Assembly: GCA_039707465.1 (NCBI GenBank)
Contig: CM077644.1
Coordinates: 102,315,375 to 102,379,374, forward strand
DNA from: Rhabdophis nuchalis
Lineage: Eukaryota > Chordata > Lepidosauria > Squamata > Natricidae
DNA length: 64,000 bases
Direction of reading: 5' to 3'
Shown here: piece by piece, positions 44,914 to 56,211 of the stretch
How positions within the stretch are numbered: the stretch's first letter is position 1
How the letters are laid out: every line of letters starts with the position of its first letter
Notes under the pieces: generated by a model
What the model was told of the DNA's origin: nothing
Seen by the model: the letters and a program-made list of their open reading frames with translations, nothing else
The model's database searches: none
Translations under genes and position numbers: made by a program

Positions 44914-45391
44914 ACTTAGGTGGTGAGTACAGTGGCACTTTGCTTGATCATCAGCATGAAGATTGCCACTGGGAGGTTAGGAGGAATATTTGGGTATAGA
45001 AGATCTTCCATGTGCCCTGGACAGTAGAAAGACACCCCATATGGAGAGCAGCTGACTTAGCATTTCCTGGATTCAAATCTATGCTCTATTTTAATCCACT
45101 AGGCTGAAAAAGCTGATCCTACTTCTAATTTTCATTAAAGATAAGACAGCAAGGGCAATTGTTGTGGAAGGGGTGCCAAAAACAGTCAAGATGGTGCCTG
45201 TGACTACATAAACAAAATCATCTGTTTTACTTTGTGTCCTACTGCCCACAGATGGCCCTGCAGGACAGTGCATCTACAAAGACCCATTGGCTGAAAAGTC
45301 CAGAAGAAGTAAGCAAGTTGGTTGGGGAGGCAATGCAAATTCCCCTGTTTGGTATTTCATCCAATTAGTAATATTCTAATGTTTTAGCAAA
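44914..45391. other. Unannotated sequence
   Basis: No gene or clear repeat seen. Confidence 0.5.
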
Positions 45392-45601
<210 letters not shown>

Positions 45602-45808
45602 TTTTACTTACAAATAACTCAAGGCAGTAAACATATCCAACACAACTTCCTTCTCCTATTTTTCTCATAACAACAACCCAGTGAGACGAATTGGTAAGAG
45701 GGGGTGACTGGATCAAGGTCAACCAGCTGCCTTTCGTAGCTTAGGTGCCACATTCTCCTGCCTTCTAGCTTGGTGCCTTAACTACTAGACCACTAGTGGC
45801 TCTCCATG
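45602..45808 (-). mobile_element. tRNA-derived SINE, complete
   Basis: Read on the minus strand it begins GGAGAGCCACTAGTGGTCTA (box A region), then GTTAAGGCACCAAGCTAGAA, a body with GTTGACCTTGATCCAGTCAC and GGTTGTTGTTATGAGAAAAA, and a tail with CCTTGAGTTATTTGTAAGT. It borders the (CTAT)n array at its 3' end. The box B region is degraded. Confidence 0.75.
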
Positions 45809-46485
45809 TATCATTGTATGTGTTCTGTATATAAAAATACAAAGAGGTATGTGGGTGCATCTGTGTATCGCAAATCATAGTTTGTGTACACAATAGCATT
45901 AAATGACAAATTCAAAACATCTTTTTGCATGAAAATATAGGTGTTACTTGATTGTTAGTGACACAGAGGCAATTAAGAATCACTGGAACTCTTATTTGCT
46001 CCAGATTCTTTTCAAATCTATCCTAATGTTTTTTTCAATAAAATGTTGCTTTGAATATTTGTTAAAATGCAACAGTCATCATCCTTGGTCACCATGGCTT
46101 ATCTATGGAAAGATGATTCTGAACTCCCATTGATGAGTGGCTACATAGTTATCCTGGAATTTGGGTTTTACTTGTAGGAGTTGCTAATACACTCACTAGA
46201 GAAATACATCAAAAGGGGCAAGACATTCTAAATATTCTTGGGGATTCCAGAAGATAAAGAGCGTCCAAATTCGGGAAACTGTATAACATTTGATGTACTG
46301 TAAATAAATACCTAGTGCTAAAAAGTAGAAATTCAAGAAAGGGAAAGGATAAAGTACAGAAAGGAGGCACATTAGAGACATGTTTTATGTAGTTCTTTGT
46401 TCTGCTACATTCAGTAGGAATTACCTTCAGAGAAGTATGTAGTGAACTTCAGTTCTCAACATTGAATATTGAGAAAAGCTAACTA
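45809..46485. other. Unannotated sequence
   Basis: No gene or clear repeat seen. Confidence 0.5.
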
Positions 46486-47636
46486 GGTCGGTCCTCTCGC
46501 CCCTCTTGTTCAATACATATATGAAGCCACTGGGCGAGATCATACGTGGGTTTGCGGTAGATTACCATCTGTACGCGGATGACACCCAGCTGTACATCTC
46601 TACCCCAAACCACCCCAATGATGCCGTCGAAGTGATGTCCCGGTGTCTGGAAGCTGTGCGGATCTGGATGGGAAGGAACAGACTCAAGCTCAACCCGTCC
46701 AAGACTGAGTGGCTGTGGCTACCGGCGCCCCGGTTCAACCAGTTGATGCCATCACTGGCCATAGGGGGCGAACACCTAGCCCCCGTGGAGCGGGCACGCA
46801 ACTTAGGTGTCCTCCTGGACTCTCGGCTGTCAATAGAAGATCATGTGGCCAGGGGGGCATTTTACCAGGTTCGCCTGGTGCGCCAGTTGCGACCCCTATT
46901 GGACCAGGACGCCCTTCGCACAGTCACTCATGCGCTTGTGATGTCTCGGCTGGACTATTGCAATGCTCTCTACATGGGGCTCCCCTGAGATGCACTCGAA
47001 GGCTACAGCTGGTCCAGAACGCGGCCGCACGGGCAGTTATGGGAGCTACAAGATACTCCCATGTTACACCACTCCTGCGTGAGCTGCACTGGTTGCCTGT
47101 GGCCTTTCGGGTGCGTTTCAAGGTGTTGACTATCATCTTTAAAGCGCTCCATGGCACAGGACCTAGTTATTTGCGGGATCGTATCCTGTCCCATACATCC
47201 CTTCGGCCGATTCGCTCACACAGAGAGGGTCTTCTCCGGGTGCCGTCCACTAGGCAATGCCAGCGGGCGACGCCCAGGGCAAGGGCCTTCTCTGTGATGG
47301 GCCCGACCCTCTGGAATGACCTACCACCGGATATTTGAACGACTACAGACCTCCGTGCTTTCCGCCTAAAATTAAAAACTCATTTGTTCCATCAGGCCGG
47401 CTTGGCCTAAATTATACTTCTCGCCCCAGTCTGTATTTTCAAATTGTTTTATTTGGTTTTAATGGGTTGCTATTTTAACTGTTCTTAAAATTTTAGTACA
47501 GGCTAATTTAATTCGTTTTTAATTTTGTTATGTATGGTATGTTTTTAGATGGTTTTGAATTTTCCTGTACACCACCCCGAGTCCCTCTGGGGAGAGGGGG
47601 CGGTTTATAAATATAATTTTATTTATTTTATTTATT
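46486..47636 (+). mobile_element. L2 LINE, 5'-truncated
   Basis: Starts within CGVPQGSVLSPLL codons (GTCGGTCCTCTCGCCCCTCT), runs through the C-terminus to QAGLA and the 3' untranslated region, and ends with TGTACACCACCCCGAGTCCC, GGGGGCGGTTTATAAATA and (TTTAT)n. Confidence 0.92.
46506..47408 (+). pseudogene. L2 ORF2 C-terminal remnant
   Basis: Contains the RT active site YHLYADDTQLYISTP and the following region. A one-base loss near 46986 puts a TGA after YMGLP and moves the rest (LRCTRRLQLVQNAAARAVMG, LWNDLPPDI) to another frame. A second stop, TGA near 47337, replaces the CGA of DIRTTTDL, a typical CpG decay change. Ends KLKTHLFHQAGLA. Confidence 0.88.
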
Positions 47637-47850
47637 TGTTGAATTTATATAACCGCACCCTCTCCCCAAAGGGCGGTGCACAGGAAATTAAAACAGACAA
47701 TATCACAATATAAATAATTAAAACCAAATTAAATAAATTATCCCTGTGCTAAAATTTAAAAATATTAAAACATAATCTAAAATTTAAAAATATTAAAACA
47801 TAATCTAAAATTTAAAAATATTAAAACATAATTATTATTATTAATTATTA
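47637..47850 (-). mobile_element. L2 LINE 3' end, tail-to-tail with the previous L2
   Basis: Starts TTATATAACCGCACCCTCTC, then GGGCGGTGCACAGGAAATT, on the minus strand. Within its 3' untranslated region the unit TCTAAAATTTAAAAATATTA plus AAACATAA (28 bp) is repeated three times in tandem (about 47750-47830). Confidence 0.85.
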
Positions 47851-47914
47851 TTAGGTAACATTTGTACTATCAGTGCTTTGAATAGCCCAAATAGACTGAT
47901 AAAGAAACCCAGAA

Positions 47915-48345
47915 TGTTGAGACTTTGGAAAAAGTGGAAAGAAGAGCAACTAAGATGATTAAAGACCCAGAGACAAAAACATATGAAGAATGGTTGCAGG
48001 GTTTGACTAGTCTAGAGAAAAGAAGTAGGGACACGATAGCAATATTCCAGTATTTGAGGGGCTGCCACAAAGCGAAGAGGGTCAACTTATTTTTCAAAGA
48101 ATCAGAGGGCAAGACAAGAAACAACGTATGGAAACTAATCAAGGAGAAAAACAAACTTGAATTTAAACAGGAACTTCCTAACAGTGAGGACAATTAACAA
48201 CTAACCATGGAACAACTTGCCATCAGAAGTTGTGGGTGCTTCATCACTGGAGGTTTTTAGGAAGAGACTGGACAGCCACTTGTCTGAAATGGTAGGGTCT
48301 ACTGCTTGAGCAGGGGGTTGGACTAGAAGACCTCAAAGGTCCCAT
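47915..48345 (+). mobile_element. CR1 LINE 3' end
   Basis: Reads EKVERRATKMIKDPETKTYE, IFQYLRGCHKAKRVNLFFKE and KLIKEKNKLEFKQELPNSED, then frame breaks, and the terminal GGGGGTTGGACTAGAAGACC. It is older than the CR1 at 48932-50005. Confidence 0.85.
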
Positions 48346-48773
48346 CCAGCTCTATTCTAATAAAATAATAAATATTAGGTACGATTGAAGCTGCAGAACT
48401 CAAAGAATTCCAGAAAAAAATAAAACAAAGAGCTCTTTGGTTCTCCATTCCCAATGCAATCAACATCAGCTTTACGCAGCTCCCCCATCCAAATAGAAGC
48501 TCCATAGGTGGCATAATCAATTTTATAACTCAAATAGAATAGAAAATGGATTAAAACAATTCCAGAATTTATAAAGCTATGCCACTAGACATAGACAGAT
48601 TGTTGCTAACACAGCAGACTATAATATCAGCCTCATGTTTGAAAAGCCAGGGTAGTGTCTATAGGACATTTCAACTAATACTGTCTAGAATAAAATTTTG
48701 TGCAATGCCAGCCTTCAGCTCCCCAACCCCACACCAAGTAATGCTCTAAGATTCCACACTACATTATACAGCT
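48346..48773. other. Unannotated sequence
   Basis: No gene or clear repeat seen. Confidence 0.45.
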
Positions 48774-48931
48774 AGGTCAGAATGCGGCCGCGCGGGTGAT
48801 TATGGGAGCCTCAAGGCAGTCCCATATAACACCTCTCCTGTGCGAGCTGCACTGGCTACCTGTGACCTTTTGGGTGCGCTTCAAGGTGTTGATTACCATC
48901 TTCAAAGCGCTCCATGGCACGGGGCCTAGTT

Positions 48932-50005
48932 AGACAGCAGCACCACCAAATGGATTCGTAACTGGCTGACCAACCGCACTCAACGTGTAGTCCTCAATGG
49001 AACTGCATCTACATGGAAGGAAGTATGCAGTGGAGTCCCCCAAGGCTCTGTTTTAGGCCCAGTACTCTTTAACATCTTCATCAACGATTTGGATGAGGGG
49101 ATAAATGGGGAACTCATCAAATTCGCAGACGACACCAAGTTGGCAGGAATAGCCAACACTCCAGAAGATAGGCTTAAGATACAGAAGGATCTAGACAAAC
49201 TTGAACATTGGGCACTGTCTAATAAAATGAAATTCAATTGTGAAAAAAGTAAGGTCCTACATATAGGCAAGAAAAACCAAATGCACAAGTACAGTATAGG
49301 TGGTACCTTGCTCAATAGTAGCAACTGTGAGAGGGATCTCGGAATCCTAGTGGACAACCATTTAAATATGAGCCAGCAGTGTGCAGCAGCTGCCAAAAAA
49401 GCCAACACAGTTCTAGGCTGCATCAACAGAGGGATAGAATCTAGATCGCGTGAAGTGTTAATGCCACTGTATAGTGCCTTGGTAAGGCCACACTTGGAAT
49501 ACTGCATACAGTTTTGGTCGCCACGATGTAGAAAAGACGTGGAGACTCTGGAAAGAGTGCAAAGAAGAGCAACCAAGATGATTAGAGGACTGGAGACTAA
49601 GACATATGAAGAACGGCTGCAGGAGCTGGGTATGTCTAGTTTGATGAAGAGAAGGACCAGGGGAGACATGATAGCAGTGTTCCGATATCTCAGAGGGTGC
49701 CACAAAGAAGAGGGAGTCAAACTTTTCTCCAAGGCACCTGGGGGCAGGACAAGGAGCAATGGGTGGAAACTAACCAAGGAGAGAAGCAACTTAGAACTAA
49801 GGAGAAATTTCCTAACAGTAAGAACAATTAACCTCTGGAACAGCTTGCCTCCAGCAGTTGTGAATGCCCCAACCCTGGAAGTCTTTAAAAAGATGTTAGA
49901 CAGCCATTTGTCTGAAATGGTATAAGGTTCCTGCCCATGCAGGGGGTTGGACTAGAAGACCTACAAGGTCCCTTCCAACTCTGCTATTGTATTGTATTGT
50001 ATTGT
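48932..50005 (+). mobile_element. CR1 LINE inserted in L2
   Basis: A 5'-truncated CR1 of 1.07 kb with an open frame, ending GGACTAGAAGACCTACAAGG, TCCCTTCCAACTCTGC and (TATTG)n. No obvious target duplication, as is usual for CR1. Confidence 0.92.
48937..49925 (+). pseudogene. CR1 reverse transcriptase C-terminal half, open frame
   Basis: About 329 uninterrupted codons. They begin DSSTTKWIRNWLTNRTQRVV and contain CSGVPQGSVLGPVLFNIFIN, LIKFADDTKLAGIAN (catalytic DD), MKFNCEKSKVLHIGKKNQMH and NCERDLGILVDNHLNMSQQC. Later are YCIQFWSPRCRKDVETLERV, QRRATKMIRGLETKTYEERL and the end LEVFKKMLDSHLSEMV. The endonuclease and RT N-terminus are absent, so the insertion was dead on arrival, but the frame is free of stops and probably young. 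Confidence 0.9.
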
Positions 50006-50460
50006 ATGTGCAAGACAGTCTACTGCCCCACATATCTCTTCGACCGATCCGCACCCATAGAGAGGGTCTTCTCTGGGTGCCGTCGGCCAGGCAATGCCGG
50101 TTGGCGACGGCCAGGAGAAGGGCCTTCTCTGTGGTGGGCCCAACCCTCTGGAACGACCTTCCTCCCGAACTCCGTACCACCGCGGACCTCCGCCTTTTCC
50201 GCCAGCGCCTGAAGACGCACTTTTTCCATCAAGCCGGCCTAGCGTGACCACCCTATAACGACTGAGTTTTAAATTAGCACATTTTAATCTGAGGGATTTT
50301 AACAATATTTTAGCACAGGGTTTTCTAAGTTTAATTTGGTTTTATGATATTTATTATGTATTTGTATATTTGTATTTTGTTTTAATTTCCTGTGCGCCGC
50401 CCTGAGTCCCTTTTTGGGAGATAGGTGTGGGATATAAGTTGAATAAACATTATTTATGTA

Positions 50461-50508
50461 TTATTATTTGATTTATATACCGTTCCTATCTCCATCAAGA
50501 TGGACTCA
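50461..50508 (-). mobile_element. Very short L2 3' end
   Basis: TTATTTGATTTATATACCGT followed by TCCTATCTCC and AGATGGACTC matches the first 50 bp of the L2 at 54467 (minus). It faces the L2 tail at 50448. Confidence 0.6.
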
Positions 50509-51125
50509 TCTTAGTATCATCTTGCAGAGCAGAGGAAATCACACAAAAATGCATTTCATTCTTCAGTTGCATCTGTCAACCTCAAAGGTGGAGGAAGTGA
50601 ATTCTATCCTCAGAACTTTTCAGGGATAGCACCTGCTGCCCAATTTAATGTAAAGTATGTAAAGCAAAGCCAAGCAGTAGGGAATCAGACTAATAGGGCA
50701 AGGATGTTCAGCTTGTTATCAGAGTCTATGGTTCACTCCCTCTGCTGGAATTGTAAGCCAAAGCACTCTGACCTGAAAACATCATGATATCTTAAGAAGC
50801 AGTTCAGCCCTAGGAAAACAGGGTTTTTCTAATGGAGCATGTAGTTGTCTTGTACTAGGTGTGTCAGAAGATAAGAATGAAGTGTCCCTGCCTCAATACA
50901 CAGTGTGGGAAGTGGGTTGTGACTGCTCTATTGGCAACAAAGGGTGTTTACATGATAAGAGTTACCACAACAATCAAGGCTATGGTGCCACATTCTTCTT
51001 GTGTCCAATTAAGAGCAAGAAGGGAGCAGATATGGAGGGTGAGCACTTTATCAAGAAAGAAAAATTAGTGAACTACTTCTTGTTCAGGCAAAAGATTAGC
51101 TAATCTATAAACAGAACTTGATATG
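50509..51125. other. Unannotated sequence
   Basis: No gene or clear repeat seen. Confidence 0.5.
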
Positions 51126-51133
51126 CTTCTCTG

Positions 51134-51534
51134 CAGGGGTGGGCTTCCAAAATTTTAGCAAGGGGTTCTCCGCCCGGTTGCTGAATGAGCAAGGCCTAGT
51201 CAGGTTGGGGGCATTTTTGCCCTCCCTGGGCTCTGGAGGCTTTCCTCGAGCCCCCAGGAGAGTGAAAACGTCTTCTCCAAGATCCAGAGACCTTCTAGAG
51301 TTTCCAGCCTTTCCGAACTTCTGGAAGGCCTGTTTTTCTTCTTTCCTGAGCTTATGCGCATGCCCTGCACTTACCTGCATCTAAAAGGGGCTGCGTAGGG
51401 ACTCCTGGGAGAGGTGAGGTGAGGCAGGCGGGATGGGGCCAGCCAGTAGTGGGATTTGGGGATTCTCTGAACTGCACAGAATCTTAGCTAGAGGTTTTCC
51501 TGAACCCCTCCGAACTCCCAGCAGTCCACCCCTG
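51134..51534. mobile_element. hAT element (401 bp)
   Basis: Exact 8-bp target duplication CTTCTCTG at 51126-51133 and 51535-51542. Ends are CAGGGGTGGGCTTCC and AGCAGTCCACCCCTG. No transposase frame. Confidence 0.92.
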
Positions 51535-51542
51535 CTTCTCTG

Positions 51543-52524
51543 GGATAAACACAACAGCACTTGGTAATCAAGGCACAGAGATTCCCTGGAACATGAAAGA
51601 GAGAAAATACAGTCCCCAAACAGGGACAGTAAGACCAAAACATCATCTATGCAGCAACCTCAGCAAGGATGTTTCAGTGCTTACAAAGCAGGAACAAGGC
51701 AGGAGTGCTGAGATTGGACCAGCAGAAGAATATTTTTTGAACAATTGTTCTCTTGTCTTTTTTTTTATTTTTCAGAAAAAAAATAAAATAAAAGCTTTCA
51801 ATTAAAATGGGTAATGGAAATCCTAGGTCAAGATGTCTCGTCTGATTGTTTTCCACGATACAGACAATCTAAATTCTCTTAGCACTGTATTACTAAAATA
51901 TAGCTCTACATCCAGTAACCAGCTGAGGCTGTTCATTTTTTAAAGCAGTTCATACAAGCCCTAATAATTGAACAAATAATGAAATGGCCCAGGAGACTTT
52001 CTAAATAGAACAAATAGAACTCCTGAACTTGATGGGAAATGGAAAGAGGTCACGATCCTTTTGGGATTCCTCCATAAACCTCAGTCAAAAAGGGAAGCTT
52101 CACAAAGTATTATGTGTTACTCATAATAATATTAATACTGTAGCTAATAATTGGAGACATACTGCAAGATAAACACATAAGAGCAAATGTTTATCTATAT
52201 TATTTTGATAAAACACACAACGTTCTGGAAATTGGCTCAAACAACATCATTATCTTCATATTGCAGATGGCAGAGTGATTTGTTTAAAGCTGTATTATGA
52301 TTTCATGGTTCAAGTAGCATTTGAAGTGGAGACTTCCAGTTTCTCTGAGTCCCTGTAGCTAAGATATTTTAGGGCACAAATTCTCTTCATTTCATGAAAG
52401 TAGAATTGTGATAGTACTAACATTTTATCTAGAACAAAAGCTTTTGGAGTCAAAACATGAACAGTGTGTAAGGAAAAGAAACGAACAAGACAATGGCTTC
52501 AGGAGTGGAACATATTCCCTAATG
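51543..52524. other. Unannotated sequence
   Basis: No gene or clear repeat seen. Confidence 0.5.
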
Positions 52525-52532
52525 TTCTAGAT

Positions 52533-52619
52533 CAGGGGTGTATGCTTGCTGGAGAATTCTGGGAGTTGAAGTCCACAAGTCTTAAAGTTGCCAAGTTTGG
52601 GAACCCCTGTATCTAGATA
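52533..52619. mobile_element. Short hAT element (87 bp)
   Basis: Ends CAGGGGTG and AACCCCTG, interior GAATTCTGGGAGTTGAAGTC and AGTCTTAAAGTTGCCAAG. Flanked by TTCTAGAT (52525-52532) and, two bases further out, TCTAGAT (52622-52628). Related pieces lie at 37381-37432 and 37639-37693. Confidence 0.7.
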
Positions 52620-52628
52620 GTTTACATA

Positions 52629-53847
52629 TTTGTTTACAGTATACCATGAAGCAAATGTGGGTCTTTCTTCTGTTAATTCATCAATTGGAAGAGTCCTTCT
52701 GAGCTTTTCCAAATATTCCTTTCTCAGGGGAAAAGAACTCATAATGGCTTTTTGGCTAAATTACCTTTCCTCAGATATAGGATGAAAGAAATCACTGTCA
52801 ATACAACACAAACCCGCTCTTTGTAGAACAGAAGAGTGCACCAAGTTGTCCTTTAGTCGTCCTTTAGACAGAAACATCTCTTGATGTTGCTCAACCCCAG
52901 CAAAAATAGAACAGTTTGAAGAAAAGGTATAATATTTTAAAATCAAACTGGTACAATTTTTTTTCCTGAGGGAACTGGAAGTCAAGGATGACCCAAAGAT
53001 AGTTCTTCCTCAATCCAGGTTTCCTGTCCAAGATGTGTCTCTCCATCTGGCCTAATCATGAAGCTGATTCTTACTAAATTTATCAATTCAAACAAAGAAT
53101 CCTGATTTTGAATTGTTCTCTCTGTACAATGATAACATACAGTATGTGGATCAGGCTGTTGGCACCAAGGGGCATAGATTATACTGATTGAAGTAAAATA
53201 GAATAGAAAAGAGATGAGAGAAGAACTGGCAGGGATTCATTGGCAATATGAACATCAGCTCTTAACTACCATTGTAAGTTCATCTGTGCTTTCTAACTGA
53301 CTGGGCAGTTATAGGAGCAAAGAGAAGGAACTGCAAGCTGTACTTTTCTCAGGTCCCTCCCTGAGTAATGTAATATGACCCAAGATAGAGATACTGAATG
53401 AAAGTGAGGCAGTGCAAGCTGCAAGGTAGGAAAGCCCATTGACGAGATCCTCCATGCCCAAAAGTGTGGCTCATAGTATTAGTAGAACATAAAAAGATAC
53501 TGCTTAGTTTATCTTTCCAGTAGAAAAGATAAAGAGCAATGTTTTTACGTAGAACCACTTCTCTTTATCTGATGCATTCATGTAGATTAATAGAAGCAAA
53601 CAGCAAAACTTTCTTCAGTAGTCCCTTCCTAAGAAAGTAGTTCCTAAAATCGTCTCTATAAATCCTCTTTCTACTCTATTTCTGAGAAACGTACATAGCA
53701 AAGCAAGTCGGTGAAACAATTAGCTTTGACCATTCTAACCACTGGAAAAAGAGAAAAAAAGCAAAGATGGGTTACAGTAAATAAAGTATTGTTAAAGATT
53801 CTATATTGGAAGTCAGGTTTGCCTGGGCTCAAGCAAATTCAATGTTA
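52629..53847. other. Unannotated sequence
   Basis: No gene or clear repeat seen. Confidence 0.5.
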
Positions 53848-53855
53848 TTCTAGAT

Positions 53856-54251
53856 CAGTGATGTCGAACCTTTTTTGCCTTGGGTGCCAAAAGCACACAT
53901 GCTCGCACTATTGTGCCCACATCCATAATTTAATGCCTCCCAGGAGCATGCACGCGTGACACCCCCTGCTGCTCTGTGCATGTGCACACGGCTTTTTGGG
54001 AGCCTGGGGAGGGCAAAAAAGGCCTACCACACAAACTGGAAGTTCAGGAATGGACTTCCAGGTTGCCCATTGGGCCATTTTTCTCCCTCTGGAGGCTTCA
54101 GGAGTACAAAAACTGGCTGAAAATCAAGGCCAAAAATCAGCTGGCCAGCATGCTCATGTGCACTGGAGCTGACAGGACAATGCCTCGCGTGCTCTCAGAA
54201 ATGGCTTAGCCTGCCACCTGTGGCATCCATGCCATAGGTTCACCATCACAG
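53856..54251. mobile_element. hAT element (396 bp)
   Basis: Ends CAGTGATGTCGAACC and GGTTCACCATCACAG. Target duplication TTCTAGAT (53848-53855) and TTGTAGAT (54252-54259), one mismatch. Its interior (AACTGGAAGTTCAGGAATGG, TTGCCCATTGGGCCATTT) is shared with the element at 44454-44905, so both belong to one family. Confidence 0.85.
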
Positions 54252-54272
54252 TTGTAGATTGTGCACCATTTT

Positions 54273-55184
54273 CAGAGGTGGTATTCAGCCGGTTCGGACC
54301 GGTTCTGGTGCACTGGTAGCGGAAATTTTGAGTAGTTCAGAGGACTGGCAAATAACACCTCTGACTGGTCCCGCCCTCTCTCTTCCACCATTCATTCACC
54401 AGTCCTATATTCTAAACAACAGCTCAGGTCACATGTGCTGACTCCAAGGGCGGTCTTTTTCATTTTCATTTCATTTTATTCGATTTGTAGACCGCACCAA
54501 TCTCCGTCGAGACGGACTCTGGGCGGTGCACAGGCAATTAAAACAACAATAAATAGATAACAACACTTACAAAAATTAAAAAAGATTAAATTACAAACCT
54601 GTGCTAAAATTCCCAATAAAAACCTATCAAACCATTTTTCTAATGTAACTGAAGCTCTATCGTACCAAGACCTAAGTTCTAAGCTAGTCCAGCTTGTTGG
54701 AAGAGGTATGTCTTGAGTGAACGTCGGAAGAGGGGAAGGTCCGTGATGGTGCATAGTTCGGGGGGCAGGTCGTTCCAGAGGGCGGGCCCTGCTACAGAGA
54801 AGGCTCTACCCCTGGGTGCCGCCAGCCGGCATTGCCCGGTGGTCAGCACCCTGAGGAGGCCCTCCCTGTGGCAGCGAATCGGTCGGTGGGAGGTATGTGG
54901 CAGGAGGCGGTCCCGCAAATAACTAGGCCCCGAGCCATGGAGCGATTTAAAGATGTTGACAAGGACCTTGAAGTGCACCCGGAAGGCCACCGGTAGCCAG
55001 TGCAGCTCGCGGAGGAGAGGTGTTACATGGGAACTTCGAGAAGCTGCTGCATTCTGGACTAATTGGAGCCTCCGGATGCACCTCAAGGGGAGCCCCATGT
55101 AGACAGCGTAGTTCTGTGTGTGCTTGCTCGCACAAAGCGTTCTCTCATAGAACCAGTAGGAAAAGATTTGGAATCCCACTACTG
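54273..55184. mobile_element. hAT element interrupted by L2
   Basis: Exact 8-bp target duplication ACCATTTT at 54265-54272 and 55185-55192. Ends are CAGAGGTGGTATTCAGCC and GGAATCCCACTACTG. The 912 bp include about 645 bp of L2; the hAT itself is about 265 bp. Confidence 0.85.
54467..55112 (-). mobile_element. L2 LINE, 5'-truncated, in hAT
   Basis: The 3' end is at the left (TTTTATTCGATTTGTAGACC, GACTCTGGGCGGTGCACAGG). The C-terminal codons (from 54679) read YMGLPLRCIRRLQLVQNAAA, LHWLPVAFRVHFKVLVNIFK and LWNDLPPELCTITDLPLFRR, ending LFQQAGLA. The reading frame is open for about 145 L2 codons, though a short segment is missing after QNAAA. Confidence 0.9.
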
Positions 55185-55192
55185 ACCATTTT

Positions 55193-55897
55193 GTTGTCCT
55201 TTGTAAAAAAAACAAAAACAAATCCAGAAGCTTATTCAAGATGTGTTGATTTAACAAGTTCCTGATTTATGTCCATTGTTTTAATTTATAGTGCGACATG
55301 ATTCCCCTCTTCCCCCCAGTTTTCGGCAGCTTATTGTTGTTTCAAAGGAAGTGAAACAAAGAGAACTTGGGATTTTTAAAAATCTCAAATGGAACGTTAG
55401 GAAGCTTTTGAAATAAAACACAAAGTTTTGGTTTTTTTTTACAAACTTAAAAAAAGGAAAAGACAAAAGAAAAATCAGCTTCTCTTCCATATGGTAAACA
55501 GTTCTCAAAATTAAAGAGTATTTCTAAAACTTGGAAAAAAAGAGTTTGATGTACCAAAAGGGGCCTAGAAAGTTCCTCTGGGACTTTGTGGTTCCTGACC
55601 CAAGTTTCTACATCTCTCTCCACCCCCCACCCCCCACCCCCGTTTAAAAATAAAATCAAACAAAACCTGACAGCAACTCTACACCATCAGGATAAAATTG
55701 AGTAGACTTATTAATGAAAACAAATAAGTGATCCCATGAAAAGGCCTATGCTAGCCACATCAGAACCATATTGTTCGCTTCTGACATATTTAAATAACTT
55801 TTATTTAAAGTACAGCTTTGGCTCCAGATTGATTTATGTCCCTCTATGTATTTATAAATGATTAAATTCTGCAGAGGGCGAGTTCTTTGAAAATAAA
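55193..55897. other. Unannotated sequence with a G-quadruplex candidate
   Basis: On the minus strand 55642-55619 carries four G-runs (5, 6, 6 and 2-6 Gs) separated by single T, a strong quadruplex candidate. A polyadenylation-like AATAAA occurs on the minus strand near 55803. No gene seen. Confidence 0.5.
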
Positions 55898-56185
55898 TTA
55901 TCTTTTTTCAGTAGTGGGATGTGGTGGGGTTCCATCTTTAGTTACCGCAACTGGATCCTTCTTAGTACCCTTTGAGGAAACTCCAGTCACCATGACTCCC
56001 AGAGCATCAATTCCTTGTATTTTCCAAGTATTTTTCAATTTATCATTAACATGATGCCTTTTGTTTCCCCAACCTTCTCTATAACAAGCATCTAGAGCAG
56101 ATTGAAAAGCATTTGGTACCAAAGGAAGCCTGAAGGAAAGTAGGAAAGAACTGGAAAAATGTTCTGGAAAACATATTTCTATCAT
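55898..56185 (-). other. Protein-like open frame, possible exon or processed pseudogene
   Basis: A 95-codon minus frame with balanced, protein-like composition: SFRLPLVPNAFQSALDACYR, GWGNKRHHVNDKLKNTWKIQ, GIDALGVMVTGVSSKGTKKD and PVAVTKDGTPPHPTTEKR before TAA. I do not recognise the family. An acceptor-like AG lies upstream (GTGTAG/GAATG at about 56190), and a possible polyadenylation signal follows about 95 bp after the stop. It could be a terminal exon, a processed pseudogene or chance; upstream an L2 end begins at 56212. Confidence 0.25.
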
Positions 56186-56211
56186 TCCTACACCTACCCA
56201 TCCCCAAAATC

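Larger units (their letters stand above)
48774..50448 (+). mobile_element. L2 LINE fragment split by CR1
   Basis: The left part (48774-48931) encodes QNAAARVIMGASRQSHITPL, LHWLPV and IFKALHGTGPS. The right part (from about 50006) continues with DSLLPHISLRPIRTHREGLL, LWNDLPPELRTTADLRLFRQ and FFHQAGLA, then the 3' end TTCCTGTGCGCCGCCCTGAG. The L2 target was CCTAGTTATTTGCG-like; the left half stops at CCTAGTT and the right resumes at ATGTGCAAGAC. Confidence 0.9.
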
